From Catellatospora paridis (GTDB taxonomy: Bacteria; Actinomycetota; Actinomycetes; Mycobacteriales; Micromonosporaceae): 64,000 nt of DNA. The position numbers were made by a program, and so were the translations under genes. Positions within the stretch are counted from its first letter, which is position 1. Every line of letters begins with the position of its first letter. The notes beneath the pieces were generated by a model. It ran no database searches, was not told the origin of the DNA, and was given only the letters and a program-made list of their open reading frames with translations. Below, in pieces: positions 1 to 9,087 of the stretch. The stretch lies in NCBI RefSeq assembly GCF_009720365.1, contig NZ_WBZD01000016.1:62001-126000 (forward strand), given 5' to 3'.

Positions 1-83
1 AACTGGGCAAACTGGTGCTGTCACAGATCCAGTTGATACCCAACATCACCCGCACCCTGACGTGCCCCATCATCCACCTATGA
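1..83 (+). CDS. Lrp/AsnC-family regulator, C-terminal fragment
   Basis: The third forward frame is open from the window edge to a TGA at 81-83 and encodes 26 residues ending LTCPIIHL. The pattern of a hydrophobic helix, then I-P-N-I-T-R-T-L-T and a final strand matches the end of the ligand-binding (RAM) domain of Lrp/AsnC proteins. Its TGA overlaps the ATG of the following gene as ATGA, which suggests co-translation. Only the tail is present, so the family call rests on a short match and on the usual gene order Lrp - DUF3515 - ddl in actinobacteria. Confidence 0.55.
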   Translation, partial: LGKLVLSQIQLIPNITRTLTCPIIHL

Positions 84-655
84 GTAACGACCAGACGGCA
101 CGGTCGGGCCGACAGTCCCCCAAGACGATCGCCACCGTGGTGGCGCTGCCCATCGCACTGCTCGCGGGGTTCGGCTTCTTCCAGGCCATGCGGCCGCCGG
201 CGGAGCCCGCCCCGGAGCCCAGCGTCGCTGCCGGCCCGCAGGTGATGCCCACCACGCCGGTGCCGATGGACGCCCCCGCCCTGAACGAGCGGCAGACCAC
301 GGTGTGCCGCGCGCTGCTGTCGCAGCTGCCCGACCAGGTCCGCGACCTGCCGCGCCGTGAGGTCACCGCCGGTCACGAGCAGAACGCGGCGTACGGCGAC
401 CCGGCTCTGGCGCTCGCCTGCGGCGGCCCGTCCCCGAGCTACCCGCCCACCGACGACGTGTTCACCCTGGACGGCGTCTGCTGGCACAAGGGCGACGGCG
501 CGTGGACCACGGTCGACCGCGAGGTGCCCGTGCGGGTCACCGTCCCGGCGGCGTACGACCAGCCCGGCCAGTGGGTCATCAACTTCTCCAAGACGCTGAT
601 CGCCACCGTGCCCCACGCCGAGCGCATCCCGGTGGGCTGCGGCACCCGCGCCTGA
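80..655 (+). CDS. DUF3515 family protein
   Basis: A 191-residue protein with a basic N-terminus (about residues 1-18), one hydrophobic segment (about 19-37) and a Pro/Ala-rich linker before a globular extracytoplasmic domain containing four cysteines that could form disulfides. This is the layout of the actinobacterial DUF3515 family, whose function is unknown. The ATG at 80 is preferred over a GTG at 62 because it gives the ATGA overlap with the upstream Lrp-like gene. It converges on ddlA with only 5 nt between the two stop codons, the conserved neighbourhood for this family, which hints at a cell-envelope role. Confidence 0.8.
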   Translation: MSNDQTARSGRQSPKTIATVVALPIALLAGFGFFQAMRPPAEPAPEPSVAAGPQVMPTTPVPMDAPALNERQTTVCRALLSQLPDQVRDLPRREVTAGHEQNAAYGDPALALACGGPSPSYPPTDDVFTLDGVCWHKGDGAWTTVDREVPVRVTVPAAYDQPGQWVINFSKTLIATVPHAERIPVGCGTRA

Positions 656-660
656 CCTGT

Positions 661-1770
661 CTAGTGCAGGCCGGTGCCGCGCCGCTGAGCGGTGCGGATC
701 AGGCGGGAGACGAGCTTCGGGTAGTCGAGGCCGCTGGCCGCCCACATCCGGGGGAACATGCTGGTCGAGGTGAAGCCCGGCATGGTGTTGATCTCGTTGA
801 GGTAGACCTTCAGGTCGTCGGTGACGAAGAAGTCGACCCGGGCCAGCCCCGCGCAGTCCAGCGCGGTGAACGTGCGCACCGCCAGCTCCTGCACCTCGGC
901 CGCGATCTCGGCGGGCAGGTTCGCGGGCAGGTCGTACTCGCAGTCCTCGCCGAGGTACTTCGCCTCGAAGTCGTAGAACTCGTGCCCGCCGGCCACCACC
1001 CGCACCTCGGCCAGCACGGACGCTTCGGCGCTGCCGCCGGCCTCGGTCTCCAGCACGCCGCACTCGACCTCACGCCCCACGATGCCCGCTTCGACGAGCA
1101 CCTTCGGGTCGATCGCGCGCGCCTTGGCCAGCGCCGCGTCGAGCTGATCCCAGCTGGAGACCTTGGTGATGCCGAACGAGGACCCGGCCCGCGACGGCTT
1201 GACGAACACCGGCAGGCCCAGCCGCTCCTTGTCGGCCTCGCTGAGCTCCTGGCCGTTGCGCAGCACCGCGTACGGCCCGATCGGGATGCCCTCGGCGGCG
1301 GCGAGCTTCTTGGTGAACTCCTTGTCCATGGCGGCCGCGGAGGCGAACACGTTGGCCCCGACGTACGGGATGCCCGCCATCTCCAGCAGCCCCTGGATGG
1401 TGCCGTCCTCGCCGTAGGCCCCGTGCAGTGCCGGGAAGACCACGTCGACCCCGGCCAGCGCGGCGGCGCCCTCGGCGGGCTCCAGCACGACCAGCTCGTG
1501 GCTGGTCGGGTCGGCGGGCAGCACGATGGCCTGGCCGGAGGCGGCGGTGATCTCGGGCAGGCTGCGGCCCTCGATGGCGAGCTGTGCCGGGTCGCCGGAG
1601 GTGAGCACCCAGCGGCCCTCCTTCGTGATGCCGACCGGCACGACCTCGAACTCGGCCGGGTCGAGCGCGGCCAGGATGCTGCCCGCGCTGACGCAGGAGA
1701 TGGCGTGCTCGGTGCTGCGACCGCCGAAGACGACGGCGACACGGGTCTTACGCTGGCTGCTTTCACTCAC
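661..1770 (-). CDS. ddlA: D-alanine--D-alanine ligase
   Basis: ATP-dependent ligase that joins two D-alanines for the peptidoglycan precursor in the cytoplasm. About 369 residues, normal for the family. Near the start are [13 protein letters not shown] (the first D-Ala site), then HGAYGEDG, the ATP-grasp core with [13 protein letters not shown], and a C-terminal metal-binding stretch [17 protein letters not shown]. The GTG at 1770 (VSESSQRKT) is chosen because conserved sequence begins just after it and a weak GGGTC lies upstream; an in-frame start at 1845 would add an unconserved tail. It is transcribed divergently from a membrane-protein gene starting at 1854, so both promoters lie within about 80 bp. 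Confidence 0.95.
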   Translation of the reverse strand: MSESSQRKTRVAVVFGGRSTEHAISCVSAGSILAALDPAEFEVVPVGITKEGRWVLTSGDPAQLAIEGRSLPEITAASGQAIVLPADPTSHELVVLEPAEGAAALAGVDVVFPALHGAYGEDGTIQGLLEMAGIPYVGANVFASAAAMDKEFTKKLAAAEGIPIGPYAVLRNGQELSEADKERLGLPVFVKPSRAGSSFGITKVSSWDQLDAALAKARAIDPKVLVEAGIVGREVECGVLETEAGGSAEASVLAEVRVVAGGHEFYDFEAKYLGEDCEYDLPANLPAEIAAEVQELAVRTFTALDCAGLARVDFFVTDDLKVYLNEINTMPGFTSTSMFPRMWAASGLDYPKLVSRLIRTAQRRGTGLH

Positions 1771-1853
1771 GCGGCTGACCCTACCGTGCGTTGTGGCGAT
1801 CCGGTGAAGAGCACGTCGCACGGCACCCCAGGGTGGCACTACCATCCCGGAGC

Positions 1854-2378
1854 GTGACCCCTCAGGCGCGATTGCGGCGCATCCGGTACTGGCTCATCTT
1901 CTTCATCGTCGGCCTCGTGCTCAGCGGCGTGACGGCCTTCCCCCTGGTCACCGAGCTGCGCTGGGTGGACGGCCTGCTCCGGGAGAGCTGGGTGCCCGCC
2001 CCCGACGCGCTGGTCGACTTCATCGGCACGGTCCGCACCGGCGCGGAGACCGCCGACCGGGACTTCCCGTTCCTGGCCTACGGCACCGACTGGCTGGCCT
2101 TCGCCCACCTGGTCATCGCGATGGCCTTCTACGGCCCGCTGCGCGACCCGGTCCGCAACCTCTGGGTGATCCACTGGGGCATGCTGTGCTGCGTCGCGGT
2201 GGTCCCGCTGGCGCTGATCGCCGCCCCGATCCGCGGCCTGCCCTGGTGGTGGATCCCGATCGACATCTCCTTCGGCCTGTTCGGCATCGTCCCGCTGCTG
2301 ATCGTCCGCCGCCACATCCTCGCCCTGGCGGCTGCCGAATCCGCCCCGGCCACACCCGCCGCCGCCGTGGTCGGCTAG
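1854..2378 (+). CDS. Conserved integral membrane protein, four TM segments
   Basis: A 174-residue protein with about four hydrophobic segments: an N-terminal helix ([14 protein letters not shown]), two central helices around [16 protein letters not shown] and [16 protein letters not shown], and a C-terminal one ([14 protein letters not shown]). Between the first two helices is a soluble loop with DWLAF. I recognise it only as a conserved actinobacterial membrane protein of unknown function. The GTG at 1854 is chosen because the earlier in-frame start would run through the divergent promoter region of ddlA. It ends convergently with the transsulfuration gene. Confidence 0.75.
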   Translation: MTPQARLRRIRYWLIFFIVGLVLSGVTAFPLVTELRWVDGLLRESWVPAPDALVDFIGTVRTGAETADRDFPFLAYGTDWLAFAHLVIAMAFYGPLRDPVRNLWVIHWGMLCCVAVVPLALIAAPIRGLPWWWIPIDISFGLFGIVPLLIVRRHILALAAAESAPATPAAAVVG

Positions 2379-2388
2379 ATCCACCGAG

Positions 2389-2441
2389 TTGCCTGGCAAC
2401 CGGTCGTATCCCAGGTCAAGATATGCACGATTGCCAGGCAA
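2389..2441. terminator. Inverted repeat between convergent genes
   Basis: TTGCCTGGCAA at 2389-2399 is repeated as its reverse complement TTGCCAGGCAA at 2431-2441 with a 31-nt loop, in the gap between the convergent genes ending at 2378 and 2489. No strong T-run follows, so a bidirectional terminator is an inference from position. Confidence 0.4.
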
Positions 2442-2488
2442 GTCCGACGATCAACGCGGGCGGCGTGCGGCGGGCCCGGTAGCCCCCA

Positions 2489-3592
2489 TTAGAGCTTCGC
2501 GGCGGTGTCCAGGGCCTGGGTGAGATCGGCGAGCAGGTCCTCGGTGTCCTCTACGCCGCAGGAGAAGCGCACGAAGCCGGGCGGGACGCTGTCGCCCCAC
2601 TGGTGGCGGCGGTCGGCGCTGGAGTGCAGGCCGCCGAAGCTGGTCGCCGCGGCGACCAGGGCCGAGGCACGCAGGAACGCCGCCACGTGCTCGGCCGAGG
2701 GCAGCTCGAACGAGACCAGTCCGGGAATGATGCGCATCTGGCGGGCAGCCAGATCGCTGTCGCCGGCCCAGCGGACCGCCTCGACCAGCGGGTGCTCGCG
2801 CAGCAGCGCCGCCACCGCGGCCCCGTTGGCGGACTGCTGGCGCAGCCGCAGGGCGAGGGTGCCCATGGACCGCCGCGCCAGCCAGCACTCGAACGGGCTG
2901 GGCACCGCACCGGCCAGGGTGCGGAACTGCCGCATCCCGTCGAGCAGTTCCGCCGAGTTCGTCGCGGCGTACCCCAGCAGCATGTCGGAGTGCCCCGCGA
3001 GGGCCTTGGTGCCGGAGGCGACGACCACGTCGGCGTCGAGTTCCAGGGGCCGCTGGCTGAGCGGGGTGGCGGTGGTGTTGTCGACCGCGACCAGTGCCCC
3101 GGCGGCGTGCGCGGCCCGCGCGACCGCGGCGATGTCGACCAGGTCCAGGCCCGGGTTGGCCGGGGTCTCCAGCAGCACCAGCCGGACGCCCTCGAACGAC
3201 GGGTACGGCCCTGAGGTGGGCACTTCGACGGTGGTCACGCCGAGGCCGGCCAGCGTGGACGCGGCGAAGGAGCGGACGTTGTAGTACCCGTCCGAGGGGA
3301 TCATCAGGGTGTCGCCCGTGCGCAGCACCGACAGCAGCAGGGCGGTGATCGCCGCCTGGCCGCTGGCGAAGGCGAGGCAGTCGCCGCCCTCGAGCTCCCC
3401 GATCGCGCTCTCCAGCAGTCGCCGGGTGGGGTTGTCGCCCCGCCCGTACCCGTCGACGCCGGGCGTGTAGCCCTCCGGGTCGAGGTGGTAGGGCGCGGCG
3501 AACACGGGACCGGGCAGCATCGGTGCTCCCGGGACGGGTTCGGGCATGCCTGCATGGAGGGAACGGGTGCTGTCCCCGTACTGCATTGTCAT
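2489..3592 (-). CDS. Cys/Met metabolism PLP-dependent enzyme (cystathionine gamma-lyase/synthase family)
   Basis: About 367 residues of fold-type I aminotransferase superfamily, transsulfuration subfamily. Visible landmarks are the substrate-loop region YGRGDNPTRRLLE, the PLP-phosphate stretch ASGQAAITALLLS, DNTTATPLSQRP, and the Schiff-base lysine in SGTKALAGHSD. This group performs beta/gamma-elimination or replacement on cystathionine, homoserine esters or methionine; sequence alone does not decide lyase from synthase. The start is ATG 3592 (MTMQYGDST) or ATG 3586; longer reading through gpsA is not credible. It begins 20 nt after the gpsA stop and is probably read from the plsC-gpsA transcript. 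Confidence 0.85.
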   Translation of the reverse strand: MTMQYGDSTRSLHAGMPEPVPGAPMLPGPVFAAPYHLDPEGYTPGVDGYGRGDNPTRRLLESAIGELEGGDCLAFASGQAAITALLLSVLRTGDTLMIPSDGYYNVRSFAASTLAGLGVTTVEVPTSGPYPSFEGVRLVLLETPANPGLDLVDIAAVARAAHAAGALVAVDNTTATPLSQRPLELDADVVVASGTKALAGHSDMLLGYAATNSAELLDGMRQFRTLAGAVPSPFECWLARRSMGTLALRLRQQSANGAAVAALLREHPLVEAVRWAGDSDLAARQMRIIPGLVSFELPSAEHVAAFLRASALVAAATSFGGLHSSADRRHQWGDSVPPGFVRFSCGVEDTEDLLADLTQALDTAAKL

Positions 3593-3612
3593 GCAGAGAA
3601 CGTAGCCCCTGG

Positions 3613-4605
3613 TCACTCCGCCTTGGTCGAGCGGGACATCAGCGCCGCGACGGCGACCTTCGGGTCGACGCCCTCGTGGCAGACCCGCTCCACCTGCTCG
3701 GTGATCGGCATCTCGACGCCGTGCGAGCGGGCCAGATCCCGGATCGCGAGGCAGCTCTTGACACCCTCGGCGGTGTACCGGGTCGCGGCCTGGGCCTGTT
3801 CGAGGCTCTTGCCCCGGCCGAGGTGCTCGCCGAAGGTGCGGTTGCGCGACAGCGGCGACATGCAGGTGCCCACGAGGTCGCCGAGCCCGGCCAGGCCGGA
3901 GAAGGTCAGCGGGTCCGCGCCGAGCGCGACGCCCAGCCGCGCGGTCTCGGCCAGCCCACGTGTGATCAGCATCGCCTTGGTGTTGTCGCCCAGCCCCATG
4001 GCGTGCGCGATGCCGAACGCCAGCGCGATCACGTTCTTGACCGCCCCGCCCAGCTCGCACCCCACCACGTCGTCATTGGTGTACGGCCGGAAGTAGGGCG
4101 TGGTGATCGCATGCTGCACCCGGGTGGCCCGGTCGATGTCGCTGCAGGCGACCACGGTCGCGGCCGGCTGCTCCAGCGCGATCTCGCCGGCCAGGTTCGG
4201 GCCGCTGACCACGGCGACGCGGTCCGGCGCGACCCGCGCCGCCTCGACGATGACCTGGCTCATCCGCTGGGTGGTGCCCAGCTCGATGCCCTTCATCAGC
4301 GACACCAGGGTCGAGTCGTCGGCCAGGTCGGCAGCCCAGTCGCCCAGGTTGACCCGCAGCGTCTGCGACGGCACGGCGAGCACGACCAGCTCGGCGCCCT
4401 TGATCGCCTCGGTCGCCGACGCGGTGGCGGTCACCCGTTCGCCCAGCGGCGTGTTCTCCAGGTACTCCGGATTGCGGCCGGTGTCGCGGATGGCGGCGGC
4501 GATCTCCGGCCGGCGCGCCCACAGCACCACGTCGTTGCCCGCGTCGCCGAGGATCTTCGCGAACGCGCTGCCCCAGGAACCGGCGCCGAGCACGGCCGCC
4601 CTCAT
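3613..4605 (-). CDS. gpsA: Glycerol-3-phosphate dehydrogenase [NAD(P)+]
   Basis: Cytosolic enzyme reducing dihydroxyacetone phosphate to sn-glycerol 3-phosphate for phospholipid synthesis. 330 residues, standard size. The N-terminus has the dinucleotide-binding [10 protein letters not shown]; the C-terminal domain has the catalytic-lysine region [15 protein letters not shown] and [20 protein letters not shown]. Its ATG at 4605-4603 overlaps the TGA of plsC as ATGA, so the two lipid-synthesis genes are translationally coupled, making the backbone and then acylating it. Confidence 0.95.
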   Translation of the reverse strand: MRAAVLGAGSWGSAFAKILGDAGNDVVLWARRPEIAAAIRDTGRNPEYLENTPLGERVTATASATEAIKGAELVVLAVPSQTLRVNLGDWAADLADDSTLVSLMKGIELGTTQRMSQVIVEAARVAPDRVAVVSGPNLAGEIALEQPAATVVACSDIDRATRVQHAITTPYFRPYTNDDVVGCELGGAVKNVIALAFGIAHAMGLGDNTKAMLITRGLAETARLGVALGADPLTFSGLAGLGDLVGTCMSPLSRNRTFGEHLGRGKSLEQAQAATRYTAEGVKSCLAIRDLARSHGVEMPITEQVERVCHEGVDPKVAVAALMSRSTKAE

Positions 4606-5474
4606 CGGGCCCCGTCCTTGGTGGCGGCGTCCGGCGCGGCGGGCTTCCCCGCGGCGGCGTCGGAGTTCGCGGCCTGGTCGGCCGTGGCGTCGCTGCCGGT
4701 GGCGCTCCAGATCGGCGGGGCCTGGCCGCCGCGGATCTCGGCGAGCAGGTCGCGCAGGCGGATCATGACCGCGTCCGTCATCTCGTTGAGCACCGTCGCG
4801 CTCGGCTCCGCGCCGGCCCACTTCGACAGGTCGACCGGCGGCCCGGCCCACAGCGACACCGGGATCTTCGGCATGAGCCGGATCTTCTTGGTACGCGGGT
4901 CGAAGATCTTCTCCGGCCCCCAGGTCGCGATCGGGATCACCGGGGCGCCGGTGGCCAGGGCCAGCCGGGCCACGCCGGTCTTGCCCCGCATCGGCCACAG
5001 GTCGGGTTCCTTGGTGGTGGTGCCCTCGGGGTAGATGACGATCGCGCCGCCCGCCCGCACCGCCTCCACCGCGGCGTCGAGCGCCTTGACCGCATCAGCC
5101 GTGCCCCGGTGCACCGGGATCTGGCGGCACCAGTACAGGATCTTCCCGGCGAGCGGGATCCGGAAGACGCTCTCCTTGCCCAGGAACTGCGGCCAGCGGC
5201 CGGAGTCGTAGACGTAGTGCGCGGTGGTGAACGGGTCGGCGTGCGACACGTGGTTGACCGCGAGGATCACGCCGCCCTCGGCCGGGATGTGCTCCCAGCC
5301 ACGCCAGTCCCGCCTGGTCAGCGCGATCATCGGCGGCTTGACCAAGCACACCGCGAATCGTGACCAGAAGCCCAGCCTGCGCCGCGCCAACGAAGCCTCC
5401 CTGTCCTCCACCCGTTCGCATGCCCGCGTCAGGGTGTCTGTAACACCGCCCGCGAGTGAATCCTCACGGATCAT
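4602..5474 (-). CDS. plsC: 1-acyl-sn-glycerol-3-phosphate acyltransferase (PlsC family)
   Basis: Membrane-associated acyltransferase that adds the second acyl chain to lysophosphatidate. The catalytic H-x4-D motif is in NHVSHADPF, the second block is VFRIPLAGK, and the glycerol-phosphate motif is [10 protein letters not shown]; block IV is [11 protein letters not shown]. About 290 residues from the ATG at 5474, including a C-terminal Ala/Asp-rich tail of some 45 residues after the catalytic domain that looks disordered. The first 30 residues are not conserved in the family, so an internal start is possible. Coupled to gpsA by an ATGA overlap. Confidence 0.9.
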   Translation of the reverse strand: MIREDSLAGGVTDTLTRACERVEDREASLARRRLGFWSRFAVCLVKPPMIALTRRDWRGWEHIPAEGGVILAVNHVSHADPFTTAHYVYDSGRWPQFLGKESVFRIPLAGKILYWCRQIPVHRGTADAVKALDAAVEAVRAGGAIVIYPEGTTTKEPDLWPMRGKTGVARLALATGAPVIPIATWGPEKIFDPRTKKIRLMPKIPVSLWAGPPVDLSKWAGAEPSATVLNEMTDAVMIRLRDLLAEIRGGQAPPIWSATGSDATADQAANSDAAAGKPAAPDAATKDGAR

Positions 5475-5655
5475 GGTCCGTCCCCGGGCGTTCCGCCACG
5501 CACCGGGGCGCTCGGCGGACCGGCCCGTCGCTGCCGCGACCCGCCGTCGTGCCGTCCATGTTCAGCGCATCATGCCATGTCCGCACGGGTGACGACCTCA
5601 GCCGCCGGAGGCCGCCGCCCCGCTGACCGACCGGACGGGCTGCCAGAATGGCCGA

Positions 5656-6315
5656 GTGTACGCACCCGGAGTCACCGTGCTGGTGCCGCTGAAGCCGCTC
5701 GCCGAGGCGAAGAGCCGGCTGCGCGGGGCCGCCGCCCGGCACGAGGATCTGGTGCTGGATCTCGCCCGTGCCACCGTCTCCGCCGCGTTGGCCGCCGCGG
5801 GAGTGGCGAGGGTGCTGGTGGTGACCCGGGACTCCCGCGCGGCGGCCGTGCTGCGCGCCTGCGGCGCGGGCGTGCTGTCCGACGAGGGCCGGGATCTGAA
5901 CGATGCGCTCCGGCGGGCGGCGGCCGCGGTGGCCGGAATCGGCGAACCACCCGGCGGAGCTCCCGTCGGCGCCGGGAACCGACGCCGTCGGGCGGCTGCC
6001 GCCGGGCCGGTGGTGGCGCTGCCCGCCGACGTCCCGGCGCTGCGCCCCACGGAGTTGTCCGAAGCGCTGGCCGCGGCGGCCGGGCGCCGGGCGTTCGTGC
6101 CGGACGCGGCGGGTGTGGGCACGGTGCTGCTGGTGGCCGCGCCCGGCGGTGCGCTCGATCCGCGGTTCGGGCCGGGGTCGGCCGGCGCGCACGAGCGCTC
6201 CGGCGCGCTACGCCTGGCCGGGGCGTGGCCGACGCTGCGGCGCGACGTCGACACCGCCGCCGATCTCGCCGTGGTGCGGGGCTGGGGGGTGCTCTGCGAG
6301 GACGTGACCGCGTAG
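5656..6315 (+). CDS. cofC: 2-phospho-L-lactate/phosphoenolpyruvate guanylyltransferase (coenzyme F420 synthesis)
   Basis: Catalyses guanylylation of 2-phospholactate or, in actinobacteria (FbiD), phosphoenolpyruvate, the first committed step of F420 synthesis. 219 residues starting at GTG 5656. The nucleotidyltransferase start VPLKPLAEAKSRL, the central LSDEGRDLNDALRRAAAA and the metal-binding VVALPADVPALRP are all present. A Gly/Arg-rich insertion at about residues 97-115 precedes the ADVP block. It is divergent from plsC and immediately followed by a small cold-shock-like gene. The window also encodes an F420-dependent reductase (npdG). Confidence 0.9.
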   Translation: MYAPGVTVLVPLKPLAEAKSRLRGAAARHEDLVLDLARATVSAALAAAGVARVLVVTRDSRAAAVLRACGAGVLSDEGRDLNDALRRAAAAVAGIGEPPGGAPVGAGNRRRRAAAAGPVVALPADVPALRPTELSEALAAAAGRRAFVPDAAGVGTVLLVAAPGGALDPRFGPGSAGAHERSGALRLAGAWPTLRRDVDTAADLAVVRGWGVLCEDVTA

Positions 6316-6325
6316 CGTGAACGCC

Positions 6326-6523
6326 ATGCAGGGCACCGTCGCGACATTCGACCCCGAGACCCGGAGCGGCTCGCTGCTGCTCGACGACGGCACCCCGGTC
6401 GCCTTCGACCAGGCCGCGTTCGACGCCTCCGGGCTGCGGCTGCTGCGCCTGGGCCAGCGGGTGCGCCTGGAACACGACGCCGACGGCCGGCTGCGCCGGG
6501 TCACCATTCCCACCATGCCCTGA
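6326..6523 (+). CDS. Small cold-shock-domain-like protein
   Basis: A 65-residue protein from ATG 6326 (a GTG at 6317 is also in frame). The sequence MQGTVATFDPETRSGSLLLD followed by DGTPVAFDQAAFDASGL and GQRVRLEHD follows the OB-fold pattern of cold-shock proteins, but the RNP1 aromatic motif KGFGFI is replaced by TRSGSLLL. It starts 10 nt after cofC. Role unknown; nucleic-acid binding is weaker than for true CspA because the key aromatics are missing. Confidence 0.65.
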   Translation: MQGTVATFDPETRSGSLLLDDGTPVAFDQAAFDASGLRLLRLGQRVRLEHDADGRLRRVTIPTMP

Positions 6524-6584
6524 TCTGTGCCGGGTGTGACCCGCGTCCGGTTGCCGAGCGTCGGCCATCGCCGCGCTGAGCCGA

Positions 6585-6606
6585 GTTCATCTCTTGTTCA
6601 CTCCGA
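6585..6606 (+). promoter_or_regulatory. PHO box (PhoP direct repeats) upstream of ppk
   Basis: Two adjacent 11-nt direct repeats, GTTCATCTCTT (6585-6595) and GTTCACTCCGA (6596-6606), match the GTTCA-start repeats of the actinobacterial PHO box bound by PhoP. They lie about 20 nt before the ppk start. Streptomyces ppk is a known PhoP target; the match here is read from the sequence and the regulator itself is not in the window. Confidence 0.65.
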
Positions 6607-6621
6607 TAGGGCAAAAATGAG

Positions 6622-9087
6622 TTGGTGAGCGCAGCCCCGCGACGACCCCGCAAGAAGGCCGGCAACGCCCCGCCGCCGGCCCCGTCCACGCCCGTGGAGG
6701 CCCCTGCGGCTTCCGCGGACACCTCTGTGCCGCCCTCCGCCGACGCTGTCGTCGTGACGGACGTCCCGGCACCGCCCGCCGACACCGTCGTTGCGCAGGC
6801 CTCACCGGAGCAGACCGCCGCGACGGACCGCTCCCCCGGGCCGGTCACCGGCTCCCCTGACCCGGCCGGCTCGACCGAGCCGGCCGCCGACCGGGCCGTG
6901 CTGAGCGGCCCGACCGAGCCGACCACCCGGCCGCATCCGGCCAGCCCGCCGGTCACCGTGGTCGTCCCGGAGTTCGCCAGCACCGCGCTGACCGAGCTGC
7001 CCGAGGACCGCTACTTCAACCGCGAGGTCTCCTGGCTCGACTTCAACGCCCGCGTGCTGGCACTGGCGGAGGATCCGCGGCTGCCGCTGCTGGAGCGGAT
7101 GAAGTTCATGGCGATCTTCGCCAGCAACCTCGACGAGTTCTTCATGGTCCGCATCGCGGGCCTGCGCCGGCGGCTGGAGACCGGGCTGCCCACCCGCGGC
7201 GCCGACCGGCTGCCGCCCCGGGCACAACTGGAGATGGTCTCCGAGCGCACCGCCGAACTGGTCGCCGACCACGCCGCCGAGTTCACCAAGGTGATCCGCC
7301 CCGCCCTGGCCAAGGCCGGCATCCACATTCTGGGCTGGACGGATCTGGAGCACGCCGAGCGCGAGCAGATGCGGGTCTACTTCCGCGAGCACGTCTTCCC
7401 GGTGCTGACCCCGCTGGCGTTCGACCCGTCGCACCCGTTCCCGTACATCTCGGGCCTGTCGCTCAACCTCGCCGCGGTGGTGCGTGAGCCGGAGACCGGC
7501 CAGGAGCTGTTCGCCCGGGTCAAGGTGCCCAACAACGTGCCGCGGTTCGTCCGGATCGAGCAGGCGGGCCGGACCACGGCGGAGGGCCGCAACACCTACC
7601 GCTTCCTGGCGATCGAGGAACTGATCGCCAACGAGCTCGGCCAGCTCTTCTCCGGCATGGAGGTGGTGGAGCGGCACGCGTTCCGGGTGACCCGCAACGC
7701 CGAGGTCGAGATCGACGAGGACCGCGACGAGGACCTGCTGCAGGCCATGGAGCGGGAGCTGATGCGGCGGCGGTTCGGCCCGCCGGTGCGGCTGGAGGTA
7801 GCCGCGGACATCTCCGACCACGTGCTGCAAACCCTGGTCACCGAACTGGAAGTGGACTCACGGGATGTGCTGCGGGTGCCCGGCCCGCTGGACCTGTCCG
7901 GGCTCATGCAGCTCTACGACTGCGACCGCCCGGATCTGAAGGACCCCCCTTTCGTCCCGGCCACTCACGCCCGGCTGCGTGAGGGCGAGTCGACCCGCAG
8001 CATGTTCAACATCCTGCGCGACGGCGACATCCTGGTGCACCACCCGTACCACTCCTTCTCCACCAGCGTGCAGCGCTTCATCGAGCACGCCGCGGCCGAT
8101 CCGCACGTGCTGGCCATCAAGCAGACGCTGTACCGGACCTCGGGCGACTCCCCGATCGTCGACGCCCTGATCGCCGCGGCCGAGGCGGGCAAGCAGGTGG
8201 TGGTGCTGGTCGAGGTCAAGGCGCGCTTCGACGAGAAGGCCAACATCGGCTGGGCGCGGATGCTGGAGCGGGCGGGCTGCCACGTCGTGTACGGCCTGAT
8301 CGGCCTGAAGACGCACTGCAAGACCGCGCTCGTGGTGCGGGAGGAGGGCGGGCAGATCCGCCGGTACTGCCACGTCGGCACGGGCAACTACCACCCCAAG
8401 ACCGCCCGGCTGTACGAGGACTTCGGTCTGCTCACCGCCGATCCGGAGGTCGGCGCGGACCTGACCGACCTGTTCAACACGCTGACCGGCTACAGCCGCC
8501 AGACGGCGTACCGGCGGCTGATGGTGGCTCCGCACGGCATCCGGGCGGGCATCATCGAGCGCATCGAGCGGGAGGCCGGCTTCGCCCGCGAGGGCCGACC
8601 CGCGCTGGTGCAGATCAAGGTGAACTCGCTCGTCGACGAGCAGGTCATCGACGCCCTCTACCGCGCCTCCCAGGCGGGTGTGCACATCGACCTGCTGATC
8701 CGCGGCATGTGCGCGCTGAAGCCCGGGGTGCCGGGGCTGTCGGACAACATCCGGGTGCGCTCGATCCTGGGCCGCTTCCTGGAGCATTCGCGGCTGTTCC
8801 GCTTCGGCAACGGCGACGTGACCGCGGGCAGGGGGCGGGCCGAGTTCTGGATCGGCTCGGCCGACATGATGCACCGCAACCTGGACCGCCGGGTCGAGGC
8901 GCTGATCCAGGTGACCGACCAGCCGTCCCGGACCGAGCTGGCCGAGCTGCTGAACGCGTCGATGTCGGACCGGATCGAGGCGTTCGACCTCAATCCGGAC
9001 GGCACCTGGACCCGGCACATCTCCACTTCGGATCATCCCCGGGTCGATTTGCAGGCGTCGCTGCTGGAGCGGATGCTTAAGCGGTGA
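6622..9087 (+). CDS. ppk1: Polyphosphate kinase 1
   Basis: Reversibly polymerises the ATP gamma-phosphate into polyphosphate. About 821 residues. The first ~125 residues are a Pro/Ala/Thr-rich extension absent from most homologues, then the conserved PPK N domain starts at [20 protein letters not shown]. The catalytic phosphohistidine block [18 protein letters not shown] and the second PLD-like site near the C-terminus ([16 protein letters not shown]) are intact. The start is TTG 6622 or GTG 6625; the extension means a later start cannot be fully excluded. A PHO box precedes it, and its TGA overlaps the GTG of the CYTH-CHAD gene. Confidence 0.95.
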   Translation: MVSAAPRRPRKKAGNAPPPAPSTPVEAPAASADTSVPPSADAVVVTDVPAPPADTVVAQASPEQTAATDRSPGPVTGSPDPAGSTEPAADRAVLSGPTEPTTRPHPASPPVTVVVPEFASTALTELPEDRYFNREVSWLDFNARVLALAEDPRLPLLERMKFMAIFASNLDEFFMVRIAGLRRRLETGLPTRGADRLPPRAQLEMVSERTAELVADHAAEFTKVIRPALAKAGIHILGWTDLEHAEREQMRVYFREHVFPVLTPLAFDPSHPFPYISGLSLNLAAVVREPETGQELFARVKVPNNVPRFVRIEQAGRTTAEGRNTYRFLAIEELIANELGQLFSGMEVVERHAFRVTRNAEVEIDEDRDEDLLQAMERELMRRRFGPPVRLEVAADISDHVLQTLVTELEVDSRDVLRVPGPLDLSGLMQLYDCDRPDLKDPPFVPATHARLREGESTRSMFNILRDGDILVHHPYHSFSTSVQRFIEHAAADPHVLAIKQTLYRTSGDSPIVDALIAAAEAGKQVVVLVEVKARFDEKANIGWARMLERAGCHVVYGLIGLKTHCKTALVVREEGGQIRRYCHVGTGNYHPKTARLYEDFGLLTADPEVGADLTDLFNTLTGYSRQTAYRRLMVAPHGIRAGIIERIEREAGFAREGRPALVQIKVNSLVDEQVIDALYRASQAGVHIDLLIRGMCALKPGVPGLSDNIRVRSILGRFLEHSRLFRFGNGDVTAGRGRAEFWIGSADMMHRNLDRRVEALIQVTDQPSRTELAELLNASMSDRIEAFDLNPDGTWTRHISTSDHPRVDLQASLLERMLKR

